Position numbers and translations under genes: made by a program. DNA of 64,000 bases, taken from contig CAKQWF010000001.1 of assembly GCA_934277985.1 (NCBI GenBank), positions 372,001 through 436,000 on the forward strand. The letters are read 5' to 3'. This document shows, in pieces, positions 47,209-57,200 of this stretch (positions are counted from its first letter, which is position 1; each line of letters opens with the position of its first letter). The notes beneath the pieces are model-generated. The model made no database searches and had not been told where the DNA came from. It was given only the letters and a program-made list of their open reading frames with translations. This DNA is from an uncultured Oxalobacter sp. (GTDB lineage: Bacteria; Pseudomonadota; Gammaproteobacteria; Burkholderiales; Burkholderiaceae_D).

Positions 47209-48973
47209 GGGCAAGTTTTTCGGTAAGGAATCTATACATATTTTCAATATCTTGGCTAATTTCGGATGACGGCATCATGCTGATATATTCATCTAGTTTT
47301 TTTTGATCCAATCCATCACCGTCTATACTAATAAGTGGTGTAATTATATCTTTTACAGCTAGCCGACGAATACTATCATTGTCCCCTGGGTCATTTTGTT
47401 TTAAATGATGCCTCAAAGCAAGAGAATCATTGTTAATTTTCTCTAATTGATTAGCATTTGATAATGCGGTAAAAGACAGCAAATAATTTTTTATTTCACG
47501 TCGTTTCCATGCAAGCAAATAGACGTGTGGACCATTTTTTGAGAAGTCTTTGACAGATTTTTGTCCTTTTATAAGAACACCATCGTTATTAAATTGCAAA
47601 GGTGCATCGTCACAATCACAAATAAGAAAAATATGTGATGTCTGAAGATTATTTTCGCCTTGACAAAGTTTATGCACCCAATCTATTTTTGCTTGACCAA
47701 ATTTCTGACTGGTTGAATTATAGTTTGATGTTGATTTGATGCAATGTAGAGTTTCTAGTTTGGAAGTGTCAAGCCCCTTTCTTTTTGCCAGCTTTTTGAA
47801 GATGGTCCAGTCATTGAAATCGTCCATTAAAACGATATGAGGAATTTTTCTCCATATGTCAAGGCAAGCAGTATTGGCTCTTGAAAGGTTTTCAAGTCTT
47901 TTGGCCAAACGCCTAGTTTTTTCTTTATCTGCGAATTCACCGTTCTCAATGACTTGGATATTATCGAAAGAATTTGCAAGTATGGAATCAAATAAATGTG
48001 TTGTAGTAATTAGTTTGCCTTGAATGTTATGCAAGGTTTTCCATAGTTTTTCTAAGTTTTTGTAGTGTAGGTGTGAATCAGCTTCATCCAACAGGAATAA
48101 GGTTTTTTGCGTATCAAACAGGTCAATCATTGAGTATAAAAATAATAGTTGGTATTCGCCATCGCTAAGCTGATCCAGTTCGATATTATTTTTGAATGTC
48201 AATTTGCAAGAGTTGCGAATTATAAATCTATTTTCGTCGGCTGCTTGCGTAATGAAAAGAACAGTCGGATCACGGTGAGTGAGATAACCTTGATTGTTTA
48301 TCTGATTTTCGGCTTCATTATAATCAGAGTAGTGATCAAAAGAAATATTGTATATTTTTTGTGAATCAAGAGAAACTTCTTTTTTTTCTAGAGCTTTATC
48401 AAAATCATAATGTTTTAAATATGTATTTTGTATAAAATCTACTAGCGTGAGATAAAATGGTGTTCTGGTCAGGATATTTTTTGTTTCGCCTCTTTCTTCG
48501 CGTTTGCGAGAAGATTTTATTTTCTTGATATAATTGCTATCGATTCTTACTGAAAATTTGAGCGTTGTGCTGATGTCATCATGTTTTGGATTGTTCGATT
48601 CATCAATATATTTTTTTTCACGTAAAAAAGTGCGTGTTTTTCCGTCCTGTTTCAGGACGCTGGCTAGAAAGATCAGTAACTTTGACCATGATTTGTCATA
48701 GTAAAAGCAATTGACTTGTTTTTTTGATTTCTTGTTTCTACTTTTTTCGATATATTCGCTGAATTTCTTTGAAAAACGTTCGTTTTGTCCGGATGAGAAG
48801 CAAACTATTCTATCCATATTGTTCATTTGTCCAGAAAGACCCATTTCAAAAATGGATTGAAGAATATAAGATTTTCCTGATCCATTTTCACCAATCAATG
48901 TAATGATCTTATCGAAAGATATGGTTTGAGGATGCGTGCATAATGCATTCTTCGGGAGTTCCAGTGTTGTCAT
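47183..48973 (-). CDS. OLD-like AAA ATPase with C-terminal TOPRIM-like region
   Basis: 596 aa. ABC/SMC-type ATPase with Walker A GENGSGKS (28-35), signature LSDGE (269-273), Walker B TLFLLDEADSHLH (291-303) and switch His TTTH (323-326). A TOPRIM-like part follows: VLMDDFND (381-388) where OLD nucleases have a Glu, LICDCDDAP (450-458) with the DxD pattern, and RREIKNYLL (490-498). It is far more AT-rich than its surroundings, a sign of transfer. It overlaps hsdM by 26 bases and likely forms one operon with hsdM-hsdS. OLD-like ATPases are commonly antiphage effectors. Confidence 0.85.
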   Translation of the reverse strand: MTTLELPKNALCTHPQTISFDKIITLIGENGSGKSYILQSIFEMGLSGQMNNMDRIVCFSSGQNERFSKKFSEYIEKSRNKKSKKQVNCFYYDKSWSKLLIFLASVLKQDGKTRTFLREKKYIDESNNPKHDDISTTLKFSVRIDSNYIKKIKSSRKREERGETKNILTRTPFYLTLVDFIQNTYLKHYDFDKALEKKEVSLDSQKIYNISFDHYSDYNEAENQINNQGYLTHRDPTVLFITQAADENRFIIRNSCKLTFKNNIELDQLSDGEYQLLFLYSMIDLFDTQKTLFLLDEADSHLHYKNLEKLWKTLHNIQGKLITTTHLFDSILANSFDNIQVIENGEFADKEKTRRLAKRLENLSRANTACLDIWRKIPHIVLMDDFNDWTIFKKLAKRKGLDTSKLETLHCIKSTSNYNSTSQKFGQAKIDWVHKLCQGENNLQTSHIFLICDCDDAPLQFNNDGVLIKGQKSVKDFSKNGPHVYLLAWKRREIKNYLLSFTALSNANQLEKINNDSLALRHHLKQNDPGDNDSIRRLAVKDIITPLISIDGDGLDQKKLDEYISMMPSSEISQDIENMYRFLTEKLAHESTTKHR

Positions 48974-49223
48974 AACGTACGTATGTGATACTAGTCTCTA
49001 GTTAATACCTTTGATGCAACGAGATTTGTTGAAGATCATGGTTGTATCGGCTTCTGACTGCATGGGCTTATCCGGTTGAATGGACGGCTTTTTTTATGTT
49101 AATGCATATCGCTGCCGAAGGTGGGGATGGAGGGGTAAATACGGAGTTTTTTGCCGGTTTTGTGTCGTACAGGTGTCGTTTCGGGACAAATGTTGCTGTC
49201 AGGTAACAGGTCGTCAGTCCTCT

Positions 49224-50108
49224 TTATCCACGCAGGATGGGGTAGCAGCGCACGAGGTAGCCCATGCGGTCGATGAGGCAGCGGGCTTTGCGGGTGGTGA
49301 TGAGGGTGTCGGGGGCTCCGGCGAGGTAGCCTTCACCGACGGGGTGGGAAAAAGTGAGGGTGAGGCGGTGTACTCCGAGGCGGGTGCCTTGTTGCCGGGC
49401 GAAGCGGGATGCGGCCATGGCGCGGATGGTGTCGGGGTCTGTTTTTTCCGTCCAGCGGGCGGCGTCGCAGGGAAGGCCCCGGATGCCGTCGGGGGTGATG
49501 CCGGTGGTGGCCCAGCGGCGCAGGGTTTGAAGTGGCTGGCTGGCGTCATGGCGCGCGAGTTCGCGGGGCAGATTGATGCCGTGTCGCACGGGCAGTTCGG
49601 GCAACGGTTCGCCGTTTTCGCCGGTTCTAGTGGCGATGTCGGCAAAGAGGGCGTTTGCGAAGGCTTGCCGGTCGTTTTCGCGGTAGCGGGCGGTGTCGAT
49701 GGTGTCGGGCGGGGCGCTGCCGGTCAGTTCACGGCGGATGATGCTGAAGAACAGGCGGACGTCGGTATTGATGGGGATGCCGTACGATGGGAGTATCCAG
49801 CCGGTTTTTTCGCTGCCGGTGGCCAGGTAGCTGTCGAGTGTGGCGAGGATTTTGTCGCGGGATGTCGGGGTGAAGCGCGCCCAGACGGGGCGTATCCATT
49901 CGTCGGCAAGATGTGCGATGGCGTCGGGGTCGCGATAGTCACATGCGGCGAAGGCTTCGGTTTCGGTGTCGGTCAGGCTTGCCAGTTCGCCCAGGAGGTC
50001 GCCCAGAAATTCCCAGTGGGTTTCCTGTGTGCCGGGTGCCGGTGCTGGCGGCGGGATGTCCAGCCATTGGATGAGGCGTGCCAGTGTGTTTCGGATGATG
50101 CCGGACAT
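49224..50108 (-). CDS. Unknown protein, paralogue A of tandem pair
   Basis: 294 aa from the Met of MSGIIRNTLARL. No signal peptide or membrane segment. It aligns with the next gene: WEFLGDLLGELASLTDTE versus WGFLGDILGELILPTDEE, RRWATTGITPDGIRGLPCDAARW versus KRWATTGIRPNNIRGLMSDATKW, and the ending RKARCLIDRMGYLVRCYPIL versus RRARFLFDKLGNLLANYPIL. No family recognised. GC-rich, with codon use like the local genes. Last of a possible preT-preA-B-A operon. Confidence 0.75.
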   Translation of the reverse strand: MSGIIRNTLARLIQWLDIPPPAPAPGTQETHWEFLGDLLGELASLTDTETEAFAACDYRDPDAIAHLADEWIRPVWARFTPTSRDKILATLDSYLATGSEKTGWILPSYGIPINTDVRLFFSIIRRELTGSAPPDTIDTARYRENDRQAFANALFADIATRTGENGEPLPELPVRHGINLPRELARHDASQPLQTLRRWATTGITPDGIRGLPCDAARWTEKTDPDTIRAMAASRFARQQGTRLGVHRLTLTFSHPVGEGYLAGAPDTLITTRKARCLIDRMGYLVRCYPILRG

Positions 50109-50165
50109 GGTTGCGTCGGACCGTGGCGAATGCCGCCGCGATGGCAATGCGGCGGCGTGCGAGGG

Positions 50166-51032
50166 TTATTTGAGGATGGGGTAGTTCGCCAGCAGGTTGC
50201 CGAGTTTGTCGAACAGGAAACGGGCACGGCGGGTTTTGGTGGGGATGGTCGTTCCCTTGAAAAAGCCGATGCCGATATCGTTGTCGAAGGTCAGGGTCAG
50301 GCGGTCGACGTACAGGCCGTTTTCCTGGAGCTGCTGGAATTGGCGCAGTGCCAGGTCGTTGCCGTAGTACATGTCGTCGTAGCTGAGCCATTTGGTGGCG
50401 TCGGACATGAGGCCACGGATGTTGTTGGGGCGGATGCCGGTGGTGGCCCAGCGTTTGAGTTCGTCGAGTTTGCGTTCGGGCGAATACCATTCGAGCAGGT
50501 CGGTACGGACGGTGCCGATACGTTCGGGGCTGGCGTAGTAGGATGTGTCGGACCAGTCGGGGCGTTCGGCCTGCTTGTACAGGGAGTTGATGAATTCCGG
50601 GCTGGTGTCTTCCTCGTATTCTTCCGGGTCGATGGGGTCGGGGAAGTTGGAGAGGAAGAATTCCTGCCAGATGACGGTGTAGAACTGTTTGGACGAGATG
50701 ATGGGAATGGGGACCTGGAAGGCGTTGATGATGCTGTCGAGTTCGCTTTCGGGCTGGTGCAGGTACCATGCGAGGGTATCGCGGATGCGCAGCCGGCTTT
50801 CTTCGGTGTAGAGGTAGAAGTCGGGCATGATCCAGGGTTGCAGGAAGTAGCGCAGGGCGACGGTTTCGGAAAAGTCGCGTTTGGCGAATTCGATGATTTC
50901 CTCATCTGTCGGCAAGATGAGTTCGCCGAGGATGTCGCCCAGGAAGCCCCAGTAGTATTTTTTCTTCCGTTCTTTTCCCCACAGGTGGCTGCGGTAGGCC
51001 TTGAAGAAGCTGGAGATGGTCATTTTTCCCAT
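50166..51032 (-). CDS. Unknown protein, paralogue B of tandem pair
   Basis: 288 aa from ATG 51032 (AGGACA 9 bases upstream). Acidic, cytosolic, no recognised domain. Shares the N-terminal FLGDxLGEL, central RWATTGIxPxxIRG, VxRLTLTF and C-terminal YPIL blocks with paralogue A. The protein is rich in aromatic residues (Trp, Tyr, Phe). It begins 45 bases after the preA stop, so it is probably transcribed with the pyrimidine reductase genes. Function unknown. Confidence 0.75.
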   Translation of the reverse strand: MGKMTISSFFKAYRSHLWGKERKKKYYWGFLGDILGELILPTDEEIIEFAKRDFSETVALRYFLQPWIMPDFYLYTEESRLRIRDTLAWYLHQPESELDSIINAFQVPIPIISSKQFYTVIWQEFFLSNFPDPIDPEEYEEDTSPEFINSLYKQAERPDWSDTSYYASPERIGTVRTDLLEWYSPERKLDELKRWATTGIRPNNIRGLMSDATKWLSYDDMYYGNDLALRQFQQLQENGLYVDRLTLTFDNDIGIGFFKGTTIPTKTRRARFLFDKLGNLLANYPILK

Positions 51033-51077
51033 GATGGCTGTCCTGTTGTCTGGTGTTTGAGAGTGATTGTATCGTGT

Positions 51078-52334
51078 TTAGCGGTAGTGTTGTTTGATGA
51101 GCAGGGGGTGTACCGGGCGGTTTTCCTTGAATACGGCCTGGTCGGGGCGGATGCAGTCGGTGACCGGACAGACGTTCAGGCACAGGTGGCAGCCGACGCA
51201 GCACTCGTCGTCGATGGTCGGGGTACGTGTGTAGTCGTCCCAGTCGATGGCCTGGTGGCCGCCGTCCTGACAGGAGACATAGCAGCGTCCGCAGCCGATG
51301 CAGCGGGCGGCGTCGATTTTCGGGATGAGCATGAAATCGCGGTCGATGTCGTCTGCCGGCACGATGTTGGGTAATGCCTTGCCGACGAGGGCCGATAGCC
51401 GTTCGATGCCGTTTTCCGCCATGTAGTGCGACAGGCCGCTTGTCAGGTCGTCGATGATGCGGTAGCCGTATTCCATGACGGCGGTCGTGATCTGGACGGT
51501 GGATGAGCCGACGAGCAGAAATTCGAGGGCGTCGCGCCAGGTGACGATGCCGCCGATGCCGGAGACGGGGACGTTCGCCAGTTGCGGGTGCTGTTTCATC
51601 TGGGTGATGAAGCGCAGGGCGATGGGCTTGATGGCGGGGCCCGAGTAGCCGGAGATGGATGACTTGCCGTTGACGACGGGCATGGCGGTCATGTGGGTCG
51701 TATCGATGTTCGTGATGGCCTTGACGGTGTTGATGGCGGCGATGCCGCGTGCGCCGGCCTGTACGGCAGCGATGGCCGGTTCTTCCATGTGGCCGATGTT
51801 GGGGGTCATTTTCGCCAGTACGGGCAGGCGGGTGGCGCTGCATACGGCTTCTGTATAGCGTGCGACGAGTTCGGGACTCTGGCCGACGTCGGAACCCATG
51901 GCCGATGAGGTCATTTGCGGGCAGGAGAAGTTGCATTCGATCATGTCCGCGCCGGCGTCGCTGACTTTTTTCGCCAGTGTCTTCCATTCATCCTCGTCGC
52001 TGCCCATGATGGATGCGATGATGACTTTTCCAGGATATTCACGTTTGAGGCGGCGTATGCTGGCGAGATTGGTTTCCAGCGGCTTGTCGGAAATCATTTC
52101 CATGTTCTTGAAGCCGGTCCAGGGGCCGCCGGGCATGCCGGTCGTGTCGAATCGCGGAGAGCATTCGTCCGGGATGAAGATGCCGAGCGTTTTGTAGGCG
52201 ACGCCGCCCCAGCCTGCCTCGAAGGCACGGGCGACCATTTCGTAGTCGCTGGATACGGGGGACGAGGACAAAAAGAACGGGTTTTCGCAGTGAACGCCCA
52301 GAAAGTCGATGGAGAGGTCTTTTTTCAGCGCCAT
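51078..52334 (-). CDS. preA: NAD-dependent dihydropyrimidine dehydrogenase subunit PreA
   Basis: 418 aa, FMN TIM-barrel that reduces uracil and thymine, fused to a ferredoxin domain. Barrel: [55 protein letters not shown]-terminal two 4Fe-4S motifs: [15 protein letters not shown] and [16 protein letters not shown]. Length fits E. coli PreA. ATG 52334 follows GAGGAGACAC. It starts 11 bases after preT. Confidence 0.95.
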   Translation of the reverse strand: MALKKDLSIDFLGVHCENPFFLSSSPVSSDYEMVARAFEAGWGGVAYKTLGIFIPDECSPRFDTTGMPGGPWTGFKNMEMISDKPLETNLASIRRLKREYPGKVIIASIMGSDEDEWKTLAKKVSDAGADMIECNFSCPQMTSSAMGSDVGQSPELVARYTEAVCSATRLPVLAKMTPNIGHMEEPAIAAVQAGARGIAAINTVKAITNIDTTHMTAMPVVNGKSSISGYSGPAIKPIALRFITQMKQHPQLANVPVSGIGGIVTWRDALEFLLVGSSTVQITTAVMEYGYRIIDDLTSGLSHYMAENGIERLSALVGKALPNIVPADDIDRDFMLIPKIDAARCIGCGRCYVSCQDGGHQAIDWDDYTRTPTIDDECCVGCHLCLNVCPVTDCIRPDQAVFKENRPVHPLLIKQHYR

Positions 52335-52345
52335 GGTGTGTCTCC

Positions 52346-53578
52346 TCAAAGTCGGGTTTCCGCCAGGGGTGTTTCGCCGATGGCTTCCAGTATGGCGGCT
52401 GCCGCGCGTTTGCCGGATGCGATCGCCGCGACGACGGTGGCGCCGCCGTTAGTTCTGTCGCCGCCCGCGAACAGGCGCGGGTGGACGGGCAGGCTGGTGA
52501 TGTCTGGCTGTTGTTCCTGACCGACGGCGAGAATGATTTTGTCGGCGGCCAGCGTCATATGCGAGATGCCGTCGGCACCGGTGAAGTCGATGGCGGTGAC
52601 TTTGCCGTTTTCACCACGGATGGCCTTGGGGAAAAATTCTGCCAGTACCGGAATGCCCATGTTGACGGCCAGCAATGTTTCGGCCATGTTGGCCGATGCG
52701 AAGGCGATGGGGCGGCAATAGACGAGTTTGACGTTGGCGGCCAGGAGTGCGGCGGCGGTGGTGGCGCAGTCCATGGCCACGTCGCCGTCGCCGATGATGA
52801 CGATCCGGTTGCCTGCTTCGGACGGTTTTTCGAGTCGTGCGGTTTTGAGCCAGTTTAATGCGTGGCAGACGCCGTCGAGTTCCTTGCCGGGCAAATCGAG
52901 GGTTTTGGGTTTCCACAGGCCGGTGCCGACGAAAACGGCGTCGTATCGGGTCAGCAGGTTGTCGATGTCTTGGCTGGAGATCGGTGTGTCGCAAAAGAAG
53001 GAGATGTCGAGATCGTCCAGACGGGAGAGGTCGAAATCGACGATTTCCTGCGGGAGCCGGAAAGGCGGGATGCCCAGCGAGAGCATGCCGCCCGGATGTC
53101 CGGCGGCTTCCATGATGTCAACATGACAGCCTTCGCGCGCGAGGGTGACGGCGCAGGCCAGCGAAGCGGGGCCTGCGCCGATGCAGGCGACTTTTTTTCC
53201 GTTGGTGTCGGCGCCGGTCAGGATGTGCATGTCCAGACGTCGTTCTTCATCGGTGATGAATCGCTGGAGTTTGGCGATTTTGACGGGTTCATCGAGTCGG
53301 GCACGGATGCAGGCACCTTCGCACAGCTCGTTGGCGGGACAGATGCGGGAACAGCTTGCGCCCAGCGGGTTGTTTTCACGGATGGTTTCCGCTGCGCCTT
53401 TGATGTTTCCGAGACGCAGGGAGCGGATGAATCGGGCGGGATCCGTACCGGCGGGGCAAGCGCGGCTGCATGGTGCATCATGGCAGAGCAGGCAGCGGGA
53501 TGCCTCGGCGATGGCGGCACGTTCATCGAAACCTTTTCCCAGTTCACGGTTTTCCATGACACGGATAGTGCGGCTCAT
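52346..53578 (-). CDS. preT: NAD-dependent dihydropyrimidine dehydrogenase subunit PreT
   Basis: 410 aa flavin/Fe-S electron-input subunit, similar to the N-terminal part of mammalian DPD. N-terminal Cys clusters [16 protein letters not shown] and [18 protein letters not shown] motif [24 protein letters not shown] motif [20 protein letters not shown], and end motif [25 protein letters not shown]. It passes electrons from NADH to PreA. ATG 53578 has AAGGAAACAG upstream. First gene of preTA. Confidence 0.95.
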   Translation of the reverse strand: MSRTIRVMENRELGKGFDERAAIAEASRCLLCHDAPCSRACPAGTDPARFIRSLRLGNIKGAAETIRENNPLGASCSRICPANELCEGACIRARLDEPVKIAKLQRFITDEERRLDMHILTGADTNGKKVACIGAGPASLACAVTLAREGCHVDIMEAAGHPGGMLSLGIPPFRLPQEIVDFDLSRLDDLDISFFCDTPISSQDIDNLLTRYDAVFVGTGLWKPKTLDLPGKELDGVCHALNWLKTARLEKPSEAGNRIVIIGDGDVAMDCATTAAALLAANVKLVYCRPIAFASANMAETLLAVNMGIPVLAEFFPKAIRGENGKVTAIDFTGADGISHMTLAADKIILAVGQEQQPDITSLPVHPRLFAGGDRTNGGATVVAAIASGKRAAAAILEAIGETPLAETRL

Positions 53579-53731
53579 ACTGTTTCCTTCTTTTCCGGAT
53601 GGCAATACCGTCAGTATAAGGGAAAGTGCGGGGCACGTGACATACCGTACCGCATGCTGACGGCAAACCGTTTGTATCCGCGGGCGAAAGTGTGTTTTCC
53701 GGGAACGGAGGCCGTCGGCAAGGGAGGATTT

Positions 53732-55378
53732 TCAGCCGGCGATGGCCGGTTCGGTATCGGGCTTGTCACGGAAAGCGTCCGCGTCGATGCCGAGTTTTTT
53801 CAGCCGTGCCAGCAGGGTGGTGCGTTTCAGTCCGAGCATCGCGGCCGCACCGGATTTTCCGCCGATCTGTCCGCCGGTGGCGCGAAGGGCGGCGATGATG
53901 GCATCGCGGTCTGTCGGCGGTACGGCAGGCGCTGCGGGAGCCGGTGGGGGTTCCGTGACGCAGATCGCCGATGGCATGGATGACGTGGTGAAGTTGAGCA
54001 GCGTCTCCGGCGTGAGGTTCAGTACCGGGCTGTCGCCGGTGAGAATGACGGCGCGTTCCATGACGTTTTCGAGTTCGCGGATATTGCCGGGCCATGGCAG
54101 GCGGGTCATCATGGCCAGGGTTTCGCGGGGGATCGTCGTGATGTGACGTTTCATCTGGCCGGCGTATTTGCGCACGAAGAATTTGGCCAGAAGCGGAATG
54201 TCTCCGGCCCGTTCGCGAAGCGGCGGAATCGTGATCGGAAAGACGTTGAGACGGTAAAAAAGGTCGCTGCGGAAAGTCTTGTCCTCGACCTTGTGTGCCA
54301 GATTGCAATTCGTGGCGGCGATACAGCGGACATCGACGTGGATGACGCCGGTGCTGCCCAGACGGCGTATCTGGTGTTCCTGAAGGACGCTTAACAGTTT
54401 CGGTTGCAAGTCGAGCGGCATGTCGCCGATTTCATCAAGGAACAGCGTGCTTTTGTCGGCCAGTTCGAAATGCCCGATGCGCCGGTTCATCGCGCCGGTA
54501 AACGCGCCTTTTTCATGTCCGAACAGTTCGCTTTCCATCAGTTCGGACGGAATGGCCGTGCAGTTCATCTTGATCATTTCGCGGTCGCGGCGCTCGGACA
54601 TGTTGTGGATGGTCTGTGCGATTAGCCCTTTGCCGGTGCCGGTTTCTCCCTGAAGCAGGACGGTCGCGTTGCTGGATGCGACGATTTCGATCTGCTTGAG
54701 AATGGCATGGATCGCCGGGCTGTCGCCGATGACATCATGCAAGGCACTGGGGTGACCGTTTCCGGAAAGGACGTTTTCATCCGTCATGGGATTGCCGTGT
54801 CCGGACAAATCACCGGCGTTTCTGGACTGGATGACGTCCAGCGCGCCGGAAAGCCGCAGGGCGACGCGGGCGAGCAGTTCCATGATGTCCGGCGAAAAGC
54901 GCGAATGCCGGAAACTGCCGATCGCCAGCGATCCGAGCAAAATGCCGTTGGCGACCAGCGGAATATGAAGCAATACCTGAAGTCCCTGCTGGAGCAGGGC
55001 ATCGATAAAAGGGTATTTGCCCGTGTTTTCAACCATGACCTGACGGTTGAACAGGATGGTTTCATGGTTTTGCAGCGCTTTTCCCAGCGTCGAGGCATGC
55101 AATGATTTGCTGACGTTGCTGTATGAGCGGTGATTTTGCCGGTCATACGTGACGGAATGGGTATTGAGCCGGATCGCTTCCGGATCGTATATTTCCAGGC
55201 TGATGTAGTCGAGTCCGAAGAATGCATGCAGATAATCGGCGGTTTCGCTGGCCAGATGCGGAATGTCACGAACGACCATCACGGCGTCTGTCAGATCGGC
55301 CAGAAAATGGAAATAGTCGTGATCGTGAGGGTCATCCATACTGTATAAACCGTTACGACGGCTGGGAAATGCTGTCAT
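53732..55378 (-). CDS. FhlA-like sigma-54-dependent transcriptional activator
   Basis: 548 aa. GAF-type sensor domain (about 25-180), AAA+ domain with Walker A GETGTGKG (244-251), sigma-54 contact loop GAFTGA (291-296) and Walker B LFLDEIGD (312-319), then a Fis-type helix-turn-helix (GGKSGAAAMLGLKRTTLLARLKKLG). The AAA+ sequence is closest, by memory, to FhlA (MESELFGHEKGAFTGA, RIGHFELADKSTLFLDEIGDMPLDLQPKLL), the formate-sensing activator. It lies next to the OFA antiporter gene, whose upstream region has sigma-54-type promoters. Confidence 0.92.
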   Translation of the reverse strand: MTAFPSRRNGLYSMDDPHDHDYFHFLADLTDAVMVVRDIPHLASETADYLHAFFGLDYISLEIYDPEAIRLNTHSVTYDRQNHRSYSNVSKSLHASTLGKALQNHETILFNRQVMVENTGKYPFIDALLQQGLQVLLHIPLVANGILLGSLAIGSFRHSRFSPDIMELLARVALRLSGALDVIQSRNAGDLSGHGNPMTDENVLSGNGHPSALHDVIGDSPAIHAILKQIEIVASSNATVLLQGETGTGKGLIAQTIHNMSERRDREMIKMNCTAIPSELMESELFGHEKGAFTGAMNRRIGHFELADKSTLFLDEIGDMPLDLQPKLLSVLQEHQIRRLGSTGVIHVDVRCIAATNCNLAHKVEDKTFRSDLFYRLNVFPITIPPLRERAGDIPLLAKFFVRKYAGQMKRHITTIPRETLAMMTRLPWPGNIRELENVMERAVILTGDSPVLNLTPETLLNFTTSSMPSAICVTEPPPAPAAPAVPPTDRDAIIAALRATGGQIGGKSGAAAMLGLKRTTLLARLKKLGIDADAFRDKPDTEPAIAG

Positions 55379-55647
55379 GTCCTGAGCGTTCCTTATGGAT
55401 TACCGGAAGCAGGTTGCAGCCAGACAGGTCAGGTTGTCCAGTATGATGGAGCGATGCCTGTATCGGTGGGACTCTGTTTTCGATAGGATGAAATATGTTG
55501 CGATATGCATAATTGATATTTTACCATATGTTTTGGATTTCCTGTGATGCAAAGGTTCTTTTTTTACAAAGGCTTTTTGCGGAAAGAAGAAAAGGGCTGA
55601 TGCGGGGTGTGCCTTGGCGGTATGGAGCGGACTGGCGGGGCAGGAAC
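55379..55647. other. Intergenic region upstream of FhlA-like gene
   Basis: About 270 bases between the FhlA-like start and the antiporter terminator (348 bases from gene to gene). AT-rich, probably with the regulator promoter. No gene supported. Confidence 0.4.
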
Positions 55648-55680
55648 AAAAAAACGGCAATACGTTTGTATTGCCGTTTT
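55648..55680 (-). terminator. Terminator of the OFA antiporter gene
   Basis: Perfect 13-bp stem AAAACGGCAATAC/GTATTGCCGTTTT, 4-nt loop; on the minus strand it is followed by seven T residues. It lies 46 bases past the stop of the antiporter gene. Confidence 0.95.
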
Positions 55681-55726
55681 GAAGTTTTTGGGAGCGGGAA
55701 AGTGGTTTCCCGTCTCCGTCAGAGGA

Positions 55727-57016
55727 TTACTTGGCTGCTGCGGCAGCTGCTGCTTCCTGAGCTTCAACTTCCTTGTTGTTGTTTTCGATGAAACGTCTGC
55801 GCCACGGTTTCAGGACGAAGAACGACAGGATCGAGCAGGTGGCAGCGATACATGCCGACAGGATGAAGGTACGGTTCCAGTTACCGCCTTTAGCCAGACC
55901 GGCAGCCAGCGGAACGAGTAAGGAAGAAGTACCTTTTGCGGTGTACAGCGTACCGGCGTTACCGGCTGCGAACTTCGAACCGAATGTGTCTGCGCACATG
56001 GATGGGAACAGCGAGAAGATTTCACCCCAGCATGCGAACGTCATGGCTGCGAAGAACATGAAGCCCAATGGCTGACGACCCCAGAAGACCAGACCCAACA
56101 GAGACAGTGCTTCACCGCCGAAGACGACGAGCATCAGGTTTTCACGGCCGAAGTGGTCGGAGAGGTAACCCATGATAGGACGGGTAGCGCCGTTACAGAT
56201 GTTGTCGATGGACATTGCCATCGTCAGCAGCGGCAGGGTGACGCCCAGACAGGTAACCGGAATCTTGTCGAGACCGTAGTCACGGGAAACCGGGCCGAAG
56301 GATGCCGTTGCCATAATACCGCCGGAAGCAACACCGACGAAGCAGATGTAGATGAGCCAGAAAATCGGTTCGCGGAGCATCTGGGTCTGGGAGTAGTTCT
56401 TCTTGGAAGAAATGACCTTCGGAATGGCTTTCGTTCCCGGTGGCAGTTTTGCACGAGGCATGAACAGTGCGCAAGCGGTAATGATGACGCCCTGGATGAT
56501 ACCGAAGACGAAGAAAGCCTGTTCATAGCCGGAGGTGTTGATCATGTTTGCGACCGGAATAACGGTAACGGCAGCACCGGCGCCGAAACCTGCAGCGGTT
56601 GCACCGGCAGCCAGACCGCGTTTGTCCGGGAACCATTTCAGCGAGTTACCGGAACAGGTACCGTAAACAGCACCGGCGCCAGCACCCGTCAGAACCTGTG
56701 CGAAATACAGGAAGCCCAGGTTGGAAGCATAGGAACAGAGAATCCAGCCAATGGTACTCAGAATAGCACCGAAGATAATGACCGGACGTGGACCGAATTT
56801 ATCGACGCCCCATCCTTCCAGAGGAACCAGCCAGGTTTCAAAGAACAGGAAGATGGTGAACGACAACTGAATGGCCGTACGGGCCCAGTGATATTTGTCT
56901 TCAATCGGCGCAACGAACAGCGTCCAGCCATACTGGCAGTTCGCGATCGTTGCCATACAGATGATACCAAGAACTAGCTGCACCCACCGATTTGGGTACT
57001 TTTCTTGTGTAGCCAT
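55727..57016 (-). CDS. Oxalate/formate antiporter (OFA family MFS), OxlT-like
   Basis: 429 aa, twelve membrane segments. OFA hallmarks: VDKFGPRPVIIFGAIL, WFPDKRGLAAGATAAGFGAGAA, FPSMCADTFGSKFAAGNAG. Both OxlT substrate residues are conserved: Arg279 in NICNGATRPIMGYLSD (OxlT Arg272) and Lys361 in LYTAKGTSSLL (OxlT Lys355). It would exchange external oxalate for internal formate, or a related dicarboxylate. The C-terminal AAAAAAAK tail is odd. Ribosome site AGGAGAG. Overall sequence differs enough from canonical OxlT that a paralogue with another substrate is possible. Confidence 0.9.
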   Translation of the reverse strand: MATQEKYPNRWVQLVLGIICMATIANCQYGWTLFVAPIEDKYHWARTAIQLSFTIFLFFETWLVPLEGWGVDKFGPRPVIIFGAILSTIGWILCSYASNLGFLYFAQVLTGAGAGAVYGTCSGNSLKWFPDKRGLAAGATAAGFGAGAAVTVIPVANMINTSGYEQAFFVFGIIQGVIITACALFMPRAKLPPGTKAIPKVISSKKNYSQTQMLREPIFWLIYICFVGVASGGIMATASFGPVSRDYGLDKIPVTCLGVTLPLLTMAMSIDNICNGATRPIMGYLSDHFGRENLMLVVFGGEALSLLGLVFWGRQPLGFMFFAAMTFACWGEIFSLFPSMCADTFGSKFAAGNAGTLYTAKGTSSLLVPLAAGLAKGGNWNRTFILSACIAATCSILSFFVLKPWRRRFIENNNKEVEAQEAAAAAAAK

Positions 57017-57149
57017 AGATCTACTCTCCTAAATCTAACTTTCCAGAAAGGAAATACTTTTCTGCAAACACGCCTTCTGGTTTGCCATAGAAGAAAACAT
57101 GTCTGACAGTACCGCTCTTTGCAAAAGAAACAAAGATCGGACTGTATTC

Positions 57150-57165
57150 TGCATTTTTTGTGCCA
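57150..57165 (-). promoter_or_regulatory. Sigma-54-type -24/-12 promoter of the OFA antiporter
   Basis: On the minus strand TGGCACAAAAAATGCA: GG and GC are 12 bases apart, as the consensus TGGCAC-N5-TTGCA needs, with a single mismatch. Expected start near 57139, giving a 123-base leader. The FhlA-like activator gene is 1.3 kb downstream. Confidence 0.7.
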
Positions 57166-57200
57166 GCTCAAGGGTGGGGGCGGAAAAATGCTGGCGAATT

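Noticed and set aside
49080..51374. 764-residue plus-strand ORF opposite the tandem paralogues
   Set aside because: Gly/Val/Asp-rich shadow. The minus-strand pair is preferred because the two align with each other at protein level and have starts with spacing and context.
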